A model generated the notes under the pieces. That model did no database searches, had not been told where the DNA came from, and saw only the letters and a list, made by a program, of their open reading frames with translations. From R-RK-3 sp963842775 (GTDB lineage: Bacteria > Pseudomonadota > Alphaproteobacteria > Rhizobiales > Rhodomicrobiaceae), in the NCBI GenBank assembly GCA_963842775.1, contig CAWJHQ010000005.1, forward strand, positions 434,001 through 498,000: a DNA stretch of 64,000 nucleotides, given 5' to 3'. This document shows positions 45,605 to 54,746 of this stretch, in pieces (positions within the stretch are counted from its first letter, which is position 1; the number at the start of each line of letters is the position of its first letter). The position numbers were made by a program, and so were the translations under genes.

Positions 45605-45904
45605 CTATTCGCAATAAAGCGGCCGGTGGCATTCCTCGTGACCATCCTCGCATTCATAATCGCCGAACCGGTCGCGATAGCAGGCTCCGCGCACCCAGCG
45701 GCATTCGCGCGGACCTCGGTAGCATCGCTCCCGGTAATTGTCCGCCCGCCCAGCCATGGAGCCGAGTACGAACAGGCCGAGTGCGGCTCCGCCGATCATC
45801 GCGCCACGATGGCGGCGGCCTGCCTCGGCCGTATCGATAGCGGTCACGGTGACCGAGGCCGCAAGGGTGAGCGAGACCGCGAGGGTGTAAAGCTGTTTAA
45901 GCAT
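45605..45904 (-). CDS. Small secreted Cys-rich protein
   Basis: 99 residues: signal peptide (MLKQLYTLAVSLTLAASVTV...AEAG), a glycine-rich membrane-like segment (GAMIGGAALGLFVLGSMAG) and a Cys/Arg-rich end (CYRGPRECRWVRGACYRD, then CEDGHEECHRPLYC) with six or more Cys likely forming disulphides. Proteins of this type are common in rhizobial genomes as hypothetical exported proteins; function unknown. Confidence 0.75.
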   Translation of the reverse strand: MLKQLYTLAVSLTLAASVTVTAIDTAEAGRRHRGAMIGGAALGLFVLGSMAGRADNYRERCYRGPRECRWVRGACYRDRFGDYECEDGHEECHRPLYCE

Positions 45905-46113
45905 GACGGATCTCCCGAATTAGGCGCCCGCATCGGCATTTCCGGTCCGCTGGCGCTGTTGGCTTGCGGTGATGTTAGGGGCCTGATATCAAGCGTGGCT
46001 TAACTCGATATTTAAACTTGAGGAGAACGCGGGTATCTTTGCCAGTTGCGGCGGTTTCCGTTTCCGTTTACCAAGCATGGAGCGAGATCGCGCCCGAGGA
46101 CTCGCAGGAGCCA

Positions 46114-46188
46114 GCCGGCTTAGCACAGTGGTAGTGCAGCGGTTTTGTAAACCGAAGGTCGGGGGTTCAAATCCCTCAGCCGGCACCA
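46114..46188 (+). tRNA. tRNA-Thr (anticodon TGT)
   Basis: Acceptor GCCGGCT pairs with AGCCGGC (46178-46184); D-arm TAGCACAGTGGTAGTGC; anticodon loop TTTGTAA with anticodon TGT; T-loop GGTTCAAATCC. Discriminator A at 46185 and encoded CCA at 46186-46188. Mobile-element debris begins directly downstream, so it may have served as an integration site. Confidence 0.95.
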
Positions 46189-46232
46189 TCGATCCCCATG
46201 TTCATACCGGAGACATCGGTAACAGATCGTGC

Positions 46233-46358
46233 CTAAGACATGGGTGACAACCTCGTGCCGAACGGGTTGTTGATGGTTTGCAAGGTTTTCTGCTCCAGGT
46301 CGATATATCCCAGATCATACTGCATGAAGGAGACGAGCCAAATGCCGTCTTCGACCTC
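46233..46358 (-). mobile_element. C-terminal fragment of an IS transposase (integrase-core type)
   Basis: Minus-strand reading EVEDGIWLVSFMQYDLGYID, then LEQKTLQTINNPFGTRLSPM and a stop is the characteristic end of a rhizobial IS transposase with integrase core, whose consensus ends NPFGPK-x-LPMS. Everything N-terminal is missing; the reading joins recombinase sequence near 46375. Confidence 0.65.
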
Positions 46359-46369
46359 CTGTACTCAGC

Positions 46370-46860
46370 CCGCGCGTCAACCCACGCTCGAGCTCCTCGA
46401 GGCCTTGTTCGTAGCTGCGGAGAAGTTCCGGGTGTAGCGCCACCACTTCCATTCTCGGCTGTGTCGACGCTAGTTCTGTACGTAGGCGTGCTTCTTCGCG
46501 CGTTCTTCGCCGCGCGTCTAGGCGCTCCGCGTTCCCGAGACCCTGCACCAGATAATCGACAATGCGTTCCAATTCCCGATCTATCTCGGCCAAGCGCTTT
46601 TCCAGGCGCACACGGGTTCCGTTGATCTCGGCTGCTAGCCGAGCGCGTTCGGCGTGATAGCTGCGCACACATTCGGCCGCGACGGCCGGCTTATTCATCT
46701 CGCGCTTCAGGCCGGAAACGACGGCGCCTTCGATCGTGGACAAGTAGAAAGTTGCTGGGAAGCAGGTGCGAGAGGTCCTTGTTGGTCAGGGATTTCAGGT
46801 CGATTGGGACGAAACAATCGGGAAACGCCTGCTAATACCCGAGATCTGCTGACAGCGTCG
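46370..46860 (-). mobile_element. Serine-recombinase C-terminal remnant
   Basis: The minus-strand frame contains CVRSYHAERARLAAEINGTR and RLEKRLAEIDRELERIVDYL, then RMEVVALHPELLRSYEQGLEE. This coiled-coil tail is typical of large serine recombinases/resolvases. The N-terminal catalytic domain with its Ser is absent. Upstream in another frame is LTNKDLSHLLPSNFLLVHDR, of unclear origin. Broken integration gene next to tRNA-Thr. Confidence 0.55.
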
Positions 46861-46939
46861 AGGGTAATCCTGGGTACGCTTACTTGGCGGTATGACGCCA
46901 TAGCAGCGAGAGATAGATTCAGCTGATAGTGCAGATGGG

Positions 46940-47299
46940 ATGGTTTCCACCAATAGGAGCCGCTCCCGTCTGCATACCGCGCACCGCCGCTCAGATCCCC
47001 TCAGCAGCAAGGGTGAGCGACAGATCGACGCCTTTTTCGACAGTATCGGCCCACAGCGGAAGTTGGACCGCTATGCCACTTCCGCTCACACCGCATTGCG
47101 GAAACTCTACGACTTTTTCCGCCTAGACCGCGTGCCTTGTCGGATTTTTGTGCGTGGCACTTTTTTCGAAACTTTTTTCGGCACCTTAGAAGGATTTCAC
47201 CGCTTACGCCTCGAAGCAGAAGTTGGGCTCACTCAGCTCGTGACCCGAGGCGGACATGCTTTTTCCAACGGCACGCGGTCTTCCCCAGTCACATGTTGA
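46940..47299 (+). CDS. Unrecognised open frame in the mobile-element scar
   Basis: 119 codons without family resemblance. The central part FFDSIGPQRKLDRYATSAHT and LRKLYDFFRLDRVPCRIFV looks protein-like, but there is no ribosome-binding site and it lies among relics. Low certainty. Confidence 0.2.
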   Translation: MVSTNRSRSRLHTAHRRSDPLSSKGERQIDAFFDSIGPQRKLDRYATSAHTALRKLYDFFRLDRVPCRIFVRGTFFETFFGTLEGFHRLRLEAEVGLTQLVTRGGHAFSNGTRSSPVTC

Positions 47300-47949
47300 T
47301 ACCTCAGTACGGCCCGCAAGCCGGCCGTACTGCCCCTAGGGACAATATCGGCTTAACGAGAACCTGATATTCTTGGGCTGCAAAGAAGTGACAGTGGTCA
47401 AGGCGAACTGAATGGAGGTACCGCGAGAATCGTGCGGGCTCGAGTGGTGACGACCCGCACCACATATTCTCGTTCCGCTCGGCAGGCCGAGCGCGCATTT
47501 GGTAGGTTACTGGCCAAACGCGAGGCACTGGAAGGCAAGTGGAAGGCTCCGCCGCTGTAGCGGGTTGGCTGAACGCTCGGACTGCACCCCACGGACGCAG
47601 GGCGATTTCGAGCTGGTGAAGTGACCAACACAGGAAAACGACTATGAAACCGACAGCCTTCCTCGCTCGAAACCCCACCCAATGTCATCGGCATTCTGGA
47701 CGACCACCGGTTTCGCTACGTGGGCGATTCGGCAATGCCGGTCCGGATAAGGGCAGGGCGGCAACCACGGCACGTGCGCCGAACTATTGCTGCCGCTACC
47801 GTCCCGGCGCGTCATCCGCAGCCGTTGGGCACATTCGACCAGTCATGTCGGCTTTCGCTGTGTCGCCCGGGCCAGGGAAACGGCATGAGCCGGCCATAAC
47901 ACGGCGCAGACCAAACTGACGGGCAGGGTCAGCAATGGAGGACGAGAAA
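47300..47949. other. Gap, no recognisable gene
   Basis: About 650 bases between mobile-element debris and the DUF3300 gene. Short open frames on both strands are unconvincing. The end carries GGAGG (47941-47945 region) serving DUF3300. Confidence 0.35.
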
Positions 47950-49254
47950 ATGGGATGCGTCATTTCTTCGCCGGTCTCACGACAACTGGCCGTGCTGCTT
48001 GCGTTGGTGCTTCTAACCGTCGGCTGGAAAGCCAATCCGGTTCAGGCGCAGGACGGTGCAAAGTCGCTCTCCACGGCGGAGATCGAGCAGCTCGTTGCGC
48101 CGATCGCGCTGCACCCTGATGCGCTTCTATCCCAGATCCTGATGGCGTCGACCTATCCGCTGGAGGTGGTCGAGGCTGACCGCTGGGTGAAGGCGCATCC
48201 GAAAGTGGCGGGCAGCGCGCTCGAGGAGGCGATGCAAAAGCAGCCCTGGGACCCGAGCGTCAAATCTCTCGCGGCGTTTTCTCAGGTGCTGGAGATGATG
48301 AGCCGTGAGCTGAGCTGGATGCAGCAACTCGGAGACGCATTTCTGGCTCAGCAGGCGGACGTGCTTGCCGCCGTTCAAAACTTGCGCACCAAGGCGGATA
48401 CGGCAGGCAACCTCAAGACGACCAAGGAGCAAAGAGTCGAGAGGCAGACCGTCACCAATAGCGCCGGCGTTGCGGAAACGGTGATCGTGATCGAGCAGTC
48501 CGCGCCGGACGTGATCTATGTCCCGGCCTACGATCCGACCATCATCTACGGTGCGTGGGCCTATCCGGCCTATCCGCCCTATTACTGGTACCCGCCGCTC
48601 TATCCTGCCGGTCGGATGTTCTGGTTCGCGACGGGCGTTGCCGTGGGGAATTCGCTGTGGGGCCGTTGTGACTGGGGCCGGCGCGACGTGAATATCAACG
48701 TCAATCGGTACAACAATTTCAATCGCACCAACATCACGTCTAACAATTGGCAGCACAACGCCGTTCATCGCAAGGGGGTGCCGTACCGGGATGCCAAGGT
48801 CGCGGACCGATACGGCAAGGGACGGAACGTCGCTCAATCCAACGCCCGGGAGCAATTCCGTGGCCACGCCGACAGTGGTCGCCGTGACCTGACATCCGTC
48901 GACGCCGGCAAGAGACTGGATGTGCGCGATAAAAAGCCCGACCTTGGCGGCAAGAAACCCGATCTGAGCGGCAAAAATCCTAATCTGAACGCCAAGAAGG
49001 CCGCAGCCAATAAACCGGCAGCCAAGAAGGCAGCGGCGCGGCCGCAAGCGAAGAAGCCGAGCCCACAGAAAAAGGCATCGCGCCCCACCCAACAGCCGGC
49101 CGCCTTCAAGGGTGTGGAGTCCGGAAGGACGGTCAGGCAGGAGAGCTCGCGCGGCAGACAGAGCCGCGAGGTCGCATATCGCGGCGGCGGCGGCGGTGGT
49201 CATCGTGGCGGCGGCGGGGGTGGTGGTCGCGGTGGCGGCGGCAGACGGCGGTGA
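47950..49254 (+). CDS. DUF3300 secreted protein with low-complexity C terminus
   Basis: 434 residues. Signal peptide (LAVLLALVLLTVGWKANPVQAQ), then the DUF3300 core: LSTAEIEQLVAPIALHPDAL, LLSQILMASTYPLEVVEADR, PDVIYVPAYDPTIIYGAW. After about residue 260 it becomes repetitive: KKPDLGGKKPDLSGKNPNLN, a KKA/KPA-rich stretch and a final Gly/Arg/His run. ATG 47950 has a GGAGG at good spacing; ATG 47935 would add five residues. Family function is unknown; DUF2950, its usual partner, follows. Confidence 0.88.
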   Translation: MGCVISSPVSRQLAVLLALVLLTVGWKANPVQAQDGAKSLSTAEIEQLVAPIALHPDALLSQILMASTYPLEVVEADRWVKAHPKVAGSALEEAMQKQPWDPSVKSLAAFSQVLEMMSRELSWMQQLGDAFLAQQADVLAAVQNLRTKADTAGNLKTTKEQRVERQTVTNSAGVAETVIVIEQSAPDVIYVPAYDPTIIYGAWAYPAYPPYYWYPPLYPAGRMFWFATGVAVGNSLWGRCDWGRRDVNINVNRYNNFNRTNITSNNWQHNAVHRKGVPYRDAKVADRYGKGRNVAQSNAREQFRGHADSGRRDLTSVDAGKRLDVRDKKPDLGGKKPDLSGKNPNLNAKKAAANKPAAKKAAARPQAKKPSPQKKASRPTQQPAAFKGVESGRTVRQESSRGRQSREVAYRGGGGGGHRGGGGGGGRGGGGRRR

Positions 49255-49298
49255 GGATGGCTGTGATGCAAAGTGACTTGATCTTGCGGAGGATGAAG

Positions 49299-50252
49299 AT
49301 GAAGCGCGTATCGTCACTGGCGTGGACGGCTTTCACCGCATTGGCGCTGCTGGCGGCTGGAGCCGGCCATCACCTGGCGGCGCAGGTCCGCCCCAAGGCC
49401 TTCAGCGCTCCGGACAAAGCCGCCGTAGCCCTGATCGAGGCAGCGAAAAGCAAAGATGCCAATGGCCTGCTGGCTATTCTCGGTCCGGCTACGAAGCAGT
49501 GGATCATTTCCGGGGACAAGGTGCAGGATGCACAGGCCCGCGAGAAGTTTATCGCCGCCTATGACCGGAAACACGAGATCGAGATGCAGGGCGGCGACAA
49601 GGCGATCCTCGTAGTGGGCGAAGACGGATTTCCGTTCCCGTTTCCCCTTGTCAAGACCGCAGCCGGCTGGGCGTTCGATCCCGAGCTGGGCCGGCAAGAG
49701 CTACTCGACCGCCGGATCGGCGGCAATGAGCTGAACACCATTCAAGTCCTGCTTGCGATCGTCGACGCTCAGCAGGAATACGCCAGCGTCGACCGCGACG
49801 AGAATGGGCTGCTCGAATATGCGGCGAAATTCAGGAGCAGCGAGGGTGAACGGGACGGCCTCTACTGGCCAACGGACGAGAACGAGCCACAGAGCCCGCT
49901 CGGGCCACTTGTGATGGAGGCGACGGCGGAAGGCTACCAGTCGAAGATTTCGAGTCGGGATGATGACGACGAGACCAACGCCTATCACGGCTACCACTTC
50001 AAACTGCTTACACGGCAGGGGCCGGAGGCCCCGGGCGGTGCTTACGACTACCGCGTCGATGGCAAGATGGTCGGTGGCTTCGGCGTTCTCGCCTATCCGG
50101 CCAAATACGGCGCGTCCGGCATCATGACGTTTGCGGTCAGCCACGAGGGCACGGTTTACCAGACGGACCTTGGCCCGGAGACCGAGACCGCAGCCAGGCG
50201 CATCAACGCGTTCAATCCGGGGGCTGACTGGACAAAGGTCAAGCAGGAATGA
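49299..50252 (+). CDS. DUF2950 secreted protein
   Basis: 317 residues. Signal peptide (SSLAWTAFTALALLAAGAGH), then family segments: FSAPDKAAVALIEAAKSKDA, GWAFDPELGRQELLDRRIGG, NELNTIQVLLAIVDAQQEYA, and YHGYHFKLLTRQGPEAPGGA. CGGAGG lies just upstream of ATG 49299; an ATG at 49293 overlaps it. DUF2950 and DUF3300 genes recur as neighbours, so they may act together in the envelope; function unknown. Confidence 0.9.
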   Translation: MKRVSSLAWTAFTALALLAAGAGHHLAAQVRPKAFSAPDKAAVALIEAAKSKDANGLLAILGPATKQWIISGDKVQDAQAREKFIAAYDRKHEIEMQGGDKAILVVGEDGFPFPFPLVKTAAGWAFDPELGRQELLDRRIGGNELNTIQVLLAIVDAQQEYASVDRDENGLLEYAAKFRSSEGERDGLYWPTDENEPQSPLGPLVMEATAEGYQSKISSRDDDDETNAYHGYHFKLLTRQGPEAPGGAYDYRVDGKMVGGFGVLAYPAKYGASGIMTFAVSHEGTVYQTDLGPETETAARRINAFNPGADWTKVKQE

Positions 50253-50408
50253 GGAAGGCGAGGGCTTTTCCGGGGGGTACCGCACGATTGCCATTGACCT
50301 CATAGTCGCTGCAACAAAGTGCTCGCCAAGTCCGCAATTGGCCCAAAGCGGCGAGCGCTGAGCGTCCGGGACGCTGCGTCCGACCAAATTTACAGAAGGA
50401 GTCGTCTT

Positions 50409-52364
50409 GTGACATTTTTACCTCTCCGCTTCCCAATGGTATTGTCAGGCTTGATCGCCTGCGGGGCACTGCCTGCGCTAGCCCAGCAGGGTGTCCAGAC
50501 TGACATCGGCACGCTTGACAAGGAAACGGCCGAACAGGCGTTCAAGAAGCGACCGTACTCGCCTTATGCAGGCCGCAACTTTCCGACACGGCCGCTCTTC
50601 GGGGACACCCATACGCACACATCGTTTTCCATGGACGCGGGCGCGTTCGGCGCGCGGCTCGCACCGAAGGATGCGTATCGTTTCGCGAAGGGAGAGGAGG
50701 TTACCGCATCGAGTGGCCAACAAGCCAAGCTCTCCCGTCCGCTCGACTTTCTCGTGGTAACGGACCATTCGGACGGCTTTGGCTTTTTCCCGCTGTTGCT
50801 CGCGGGCGATCCCAAGATGATGGCATATCCGCAGGGGCAAAAATGGTACGACATGATCCAATCAGGTCAGGGCGCGGATGCGGCGATTGAAATTATCGTT
50901 AGCTTCTCGCAAGGAACAATGGCCGAGGGTTTGCTGCCCGTTCCTGGGACTCCAGCATATCGCTCGGCCTGGCGCGAGACGATCGAGGCGGCCGACAAGG
51001 CGAACGATCCTGGCCGCTTCACTGCCTTCATTGGCTATGAGTGGACCTCCAATACCGGCGGCAACAATCTGCACCGCAACGTCATCTTCCGTGACAATGG
51101 CCAGAATGCAAGCCGGGTCGAACCCTACACCACGCAAAAACCGCAGGGCAGCGATGATCCGCGCGACCTGTGGAAGTGGATGACGGCATATGAGGAGAAA
51201 ACCGGAGGCGACGTGATCGCCATCGCGCATAACGGCAACTTAAGCAACGGACGTATGTTCCCGATTATCGAACCGGGCACCGGCAAGAAGATCGACAGGG
51301 AGTATGCGGAGACTCGGCTGAAATGGGAGCGCTTATACGAAGCAACACAGATCAAAGGGGACGGTGAGTCGCATCCGTTCTTGTCGCCCAATGATGAGTT
51401 CGCGAATTTTGAACGCTGGGACAAGGGCAATCTCGATCTCAGTGAACTCAAGAAGCCGGAGATGCTCGAATTCGAGTATGCCCGCTCCGCGCTCAAGAAC
51501 GGTCTTAAGCTCGAAAAGGAACTCGGAACCAATCCCTACAAGTTCGGCATGGTAGGCTCGACTGATGCGCACACCGCCCTTGCCGCCGTCGAAGAGGACA
51601 ATTTCTTCGGCAAAACCTCCGCGTCCGAGCCGAGCGCGGGCCGGGCCTCACATCCATTCGTGAAGACCGAGAAAGCTGTCATCATGGGCTGGGAGCAGAC
51701 CGCATCCGGCTACGCCGCGGTCTGGGCGACAGACAATACCCGCGAGTCCATCTTCGACGCCATGGAACGACGCGAGACCTACGCCACCACCGGCTCGCGC
51801 ATGGCCGTGCGCTTTTTCGGCGGCTTTGACTTTGACGCAGCGGACGCGGGCAATCGCATGCCGGCGCAAGTTGGTTACACCAAAGGCGTGCCCATGGGCG
51901 GCGACCTCGCTGCCGCACCCGCAGGCAAGGCACCCACCTTCCTCGTCGCAGCGCTCAAAGATCCGATTGGGGCGAACCTGGACCGGATCCAGATCGTCAA
52001 GGGCTGGCTCGACGCGAAGGGCGAATTGCAAGAAAAAGTCTATGACGTCGTCTGGGGCAATGCCGACAAGCGTAAGCCCGGCGCCAACGGCAAGCTGCCG
52101 CCCGTCGGCAACACCGTAGATGTCGCCAAAGCCACATGGACCAATACGATCGGAGATCCCGAACTGATCACCGTGTGGAAGGATCCTGAGTTCGATCCGT
52201 CGCTGCGGGCGTTCTACTATGCACGCGTGCTGGAAATTCCGACGCCGCGCTGGACGGCGTATGACGCCATGAAGTTCGGCATTACCATGCCGAAGGAGGT
52301 GCCGATGTTCGGGCAGGAGCGCGCCTACACCTCGCCGATCTGGTATACGCCGGGCAAATCCTGA
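50409..52364 (+). CDS. DUF3604 protein with PHP-like metal-binding motifs
   Basis: 651 residues from GTG 50409, placed by AAGGAG nine bases upstream. Signal peptide ending LPALAQQG. Motifs: RPLFGDTHTHTSFSMDAGAF and LVVTDHSDGFGFFP, both PHP-like His/Asp clusters that would bind metals, IAIAHNGNLSNG, and FGMVGSTDAHTALAAVEEDN. The family is annotated as DUF3604; a periplasmic hydrolase role is likely from motifs but not proven. The next gene starts 12 bases later, so it leads an operon with a parvulin and HupE. Confidence 0.9.
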   Translation: MTFLPLRFPMVLSGLIACGALPALAQQGVQTDIGTLDKETAEQAFKKRPYSPYAGRNFPTRPLFGDTHTHTSFSMDAGAFGARLAPKDAYRFAKGEEVTASSGQQAKLSRPLDFLVVTDHSDGFGFFPLLLAGDPKMMAYPQGQKWYDMIQSGQGADAAIEIIVSFSQGTMAEGLLPVPGTPAYRSAWRETIEAADKANDPGRFTAFIGYEWTSNTGGNNLHRNVIFRDNGQNASRVEPYTTQKPQGSDDPRDLWKWMTAYEEKTGGDVIAIAHNGNLSNGRMFPIIEPGTGKKIDREYAETRLKWERLYEATQIKGDGESHPFLSPNDEFANFERWDKGNLDLSELKKPEMLEFEYARSALKNGLKLEKELGTNPYKFGMVGSTDAHTALAAVEEDNFFGKTSASEPSAGRASHPFVKTEKAVIMGWEQTASGYAAVWATDNTRESIFDAMERRETYATTGSRMAVRFFGGFDFDAADAGNRMPAQVGYTKGVPMGGDLAAAPAGKAPTFLVAALKDPIGANLDRIQIVKGWLDAKGELQEKVYDVVWGNADKRKPGANGKLPPVGNTVDVAKATWTNTIGDPELITVWKDPEFDPSLRAFYYARVLEIPTPRWTAYDAMKFGITMPKEVPMFGQERAYTSPIWYTPGKS

Positions 52365-52376
52365 TCGGGGACTAAG

Positions 52377-53273
52377 GTGATACGGAAGTTCTTCCATGAG
52401 CCCCTGGTGCATTTTCTTGCGCTGGGGGCGGCGCTGTTCGTGCTGTTCAGCCTGGTAGGCAGTCGCAGCGAACCGGAAAGCGAGAAGGTATTCATTACAT
52501 CCGGCAAGATCGATCAGATCATAACGATCTTCTCGCGCACCTGGCAGCGCCCGCCCACCGCCGAAGAACTCAATGGGCTCATCGAAGACGAGATCCGGGA
52601 GCAAGTGCTCTATCGCGAGGCGATGGCGATGGGGCTGGACAAGGACGACACGATCGTCCGCCGGCGCCTGCGCCAGAAATTCGAATTCCTGATGGAGGAT
52701 ATCGAAGCTGTTTCAGTGCCGACCGATCGTGATCTGCAGGATTGGATCGATAAGCACCCCGGCAAATTCAGCACCGAGCCGAAATTTTCCTTTTTGCAAG
52801 TCTATCTGAATGTCAGCCGGCGCGGCGAGGGCGCATCCGCCGAAGCGACAACTCTACTCGCTCGGCTTAACAACAAGGACGAAAAGGTGAACGCGTCGGA
52901 ACTCGGTGACGCAACTCTGCTGCCATTTGAGTTTCCGCTTTCATCGACCGACGTCATTGCGCAGGTTTTCGGCAGTCAATTCGCGCAGCAGCTGCAAGGA
53001 CTGGAGCCCGGCCGCTGGTCCGGTCCGCTACGATCCAGCTACGGATTGAATCTTGTCTATGTGCGCGAGCGGACCGACGGCAAGCTCAGATCACTGGATG
53101 AAGTGCGCGATCAGGCGCGGCGCGAATGGATCCGTGCACGTCAGGAGCAATTAACGAAGACCGTCTACCTGAATTTGCGCAAGAAATACTCCATTGTTGT
53201 GGAAGCGGCGCCGGTGCAAGGCGGCGAACCGGTTCAATCAGGCAGCCCACAGCGCGGAGCCCAGAACCAGTGA
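52377..53273 (+). CDS. Membrane-anchored parvulin-like peptidyl-prolyl isomerase
   Basis: 298 residues from GTG 52377. One N-terminal helix (FFHEPLVHFLALGAALFVLF) anchors a periplasmic chaperone/parvulin-like domain: LNGLIEDEIREQVLYREAMA (SurA-N-like), KFSFLQVYLNVS, QLQGLEPGRWSGPLRSSYGL (the parvulin end), YVRERTDGK. It likely folds the secreted DUF3604 protein or another exported product. Its TGA overlaps the HupE start (GTGA). Confidence 0.88.
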   Translation: MIRKFFHEPLVHFLALGAALFVLFSLVGSRSEPESEKVFITSGKIDQIITIFSRTWQRPPTAEELNGLIEDEIREQVLYREAMAMGLDKDDTIVRRRLRQKFEFLMEDIEAVSVPTDRDLQDWIDKHPGKFSTEPKFSFLQVYLNVSRRGEGASAEATTLLARLNNKDEKVNASELGDATLLPFEFPLSSTDVIAQVFGSQFAQQLQGLEPGRWSGPLRSSYGLNLVYVRERTDGKLRSLDEVRDQARREWIRARQEQLTKTVYLNLRKKYSIVVEAAPVQGGEPVQSGSPQRGAQNQ

Positions 53274-54298
53274 TTCGCTCGTGCCTGCTAATGCTTGCGA
53301 CGGTCTTGGCAATCGGCTCGGCGGAGAATGCGTTTGCCCATGAGGTGCGCCCCGGCTATCTCGCATTAAGGCAAACGGACGCCGTGACCTACAGCGTATT
53401 GTGGAAGGTCCCGGCGATCGGCGATCGGCGCCTCTCGATTCACCCCAAATTCCCGGAGAACTGCACGCCGGTCGCAGAGAGCGTAAAATTCGAAGCGGCC
53501 GGGTCCTACAATGAACGTGCCACGTTGAGGTGCACAGGCGGCATCGTCGGCGGCTCGATCGCCATAGACGGTCTCGCGGCGACCATGACAGACGTGATCG
53601 TGCGACTCTCGCGGGCGGACAACTCGGTGCAGACCGTGCGGCTGACGCCGTCCGCACCGTCTTTCACCGTCGAAGCGGTACCGGGCCAATGGGAGGTGGC
53701 GGCGACCTACTTGAAGCTGGGTGTGGAGCACATTCTGCTTGGCATCGACCATCTGCTATTCGTGCTGGCACTCATCATTCTGGTGAAAGGCTGGCGGCGG
53801 CTCGTGGGCACCATTACCGCCTTCACCGTCGCACACAGCATCACGCTGGCCGCGGCCACCCTCGGATTTGTGCAGGTGCCTGGCCCTCCGGTTGAGGCCG
53901 TCATCGCTCTGAGTATCGTGTTCGTGGCCGGTGAAATCATCCATCGGCGACGTGGACGGCCAGGTCTGACCGAGCGTTGGCCTTGGGTCGTGGCGTTTAT
54001 TTTCGGATTGCTGCATGGCCTTGGCTTCGCCAGCGCGTTGAATGAGGTGGGCTTGCCCCAGCACGCCATTCCGGTCGCATTGCTGTTCTTCAATGTAGGC
54101 GTGGAGATCGGACAGCTCTTCTTTATAGGATGCGTCCTAACGGTGACCGCGTGTGCCGTTTTGATCGCAAAGAGCCAGAGCCAGAACGGCGATATTGCGA
54201 AGCGTGCGTTCGCAGCATCGGATGCCGTTGCGGCCTATATCATCGGCACCATCGCCGCCTTTTGGCTTGTCGAACGGACTGTCGGTTTTCTGGCATGA
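53270..54298 (+). CDS. HupE/UreJ-family membrane protein
   Basis: 342 residues. Signal peptide (MLATVLAIGSAENAFA), a beta-rich exported segment of about 140 residues, then five to six membrane helices with the HupE His motifs: GVEHILLGIDHLLFVLALII, FTVAHSITLAAATLGF and GLLHGLGFASALNEVGLP. HupE proteins move nickel or similar metals; this long subtype with an N-terminal exported domain is often next to DUF3604 and parvulin genes. Metal supply to the DUF3604 enzyme is a reasonable inference. Confidence 0.9.
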   Translation: MIRSCLLMLATVLAIGSAENAFAHEVRPGYLALRQTDAVTYSVLWKVPAIGDRRLSIHPKFPENCTPVAESVKFEAAGSYNERATLRCTGGIVGGSIAIDGLAATMTDVIVRLSRADNSVQTVRLTPSAPSFTVEAVPGQWEVAATYLKLGVEHILLGIDHLLFVLALIILVKGWRRLVGTITAFTVAHSITLAAATLGFVQVPGPPVEAVIALSIVFVAGEIIHRRRGRPGLTERWPWVVAFIFGLLHGLGFASALNEVGLPQHAIPVALLFFNVGVEIGQLFFIGCVLTVTACAVLIAKSQSQNGDIAKRAFAASDAVAAYIIGTIAAFWLVERTVGFLA

Positions 54299-54746
54299 GA
54301 GAAGCTTTCGTAGCGCGAGACCGTTAAACACAGCCTCGCAATCCAATCGCGTATGGACTCTTTGTGCCTCTCGCTTGCATGAGCCTCCACCCGATCGGCC
54401 GGATGGACATCCGCTCAGGCAGGCGGAACTGCACTGATCGATCCTCGACAGCCGCTCATGGCCCGACGCTGACCAGCTCGGGTAGTCCGCAAACGGATCA
54501 TTGCGGCCGATTCCGACATACGCGTTTGGCTCAGTTTGACGCCGAGCCGACTTCAGGACGCTGAGCCAAGCCTGGAAGGCTAATGCGCGGATCGGTCGGT
54601 CGAACCTTCCGAATCTCAGATGTTCGCTACCCGGTGTTCTTCGCGAGCGGTTTGCCAAACTTCACGCGCCGCGTCCGCGTTGCAATGGCGAGGCCGACGA
54701 TCAGATCGGGCCACGCCCCTTCACAACTGTTCAACGCCCTCGCCAG
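54299..54746. other. Gap, no recognisable gene
   Basis: About 450 bases between convergent HupE and the outer-membrane protein. Frames present have no recognisable domain. Probably terminator space or eroded sequence. Confidence 0.35.

Noticed and set aside
46170..47000. Possible attachment-site repeat: tRNA-Thr end ATCCCTCAGC against ATCCCCTCAGC near 46987
   Set aside because: Match is only about 10 bases with an insertion; not enough for an att duplication.
48127..49317. A 396-codon minus-strand frame
   Set aside because: Antisense of DUF3300, including its low-complexity tail; no domain.
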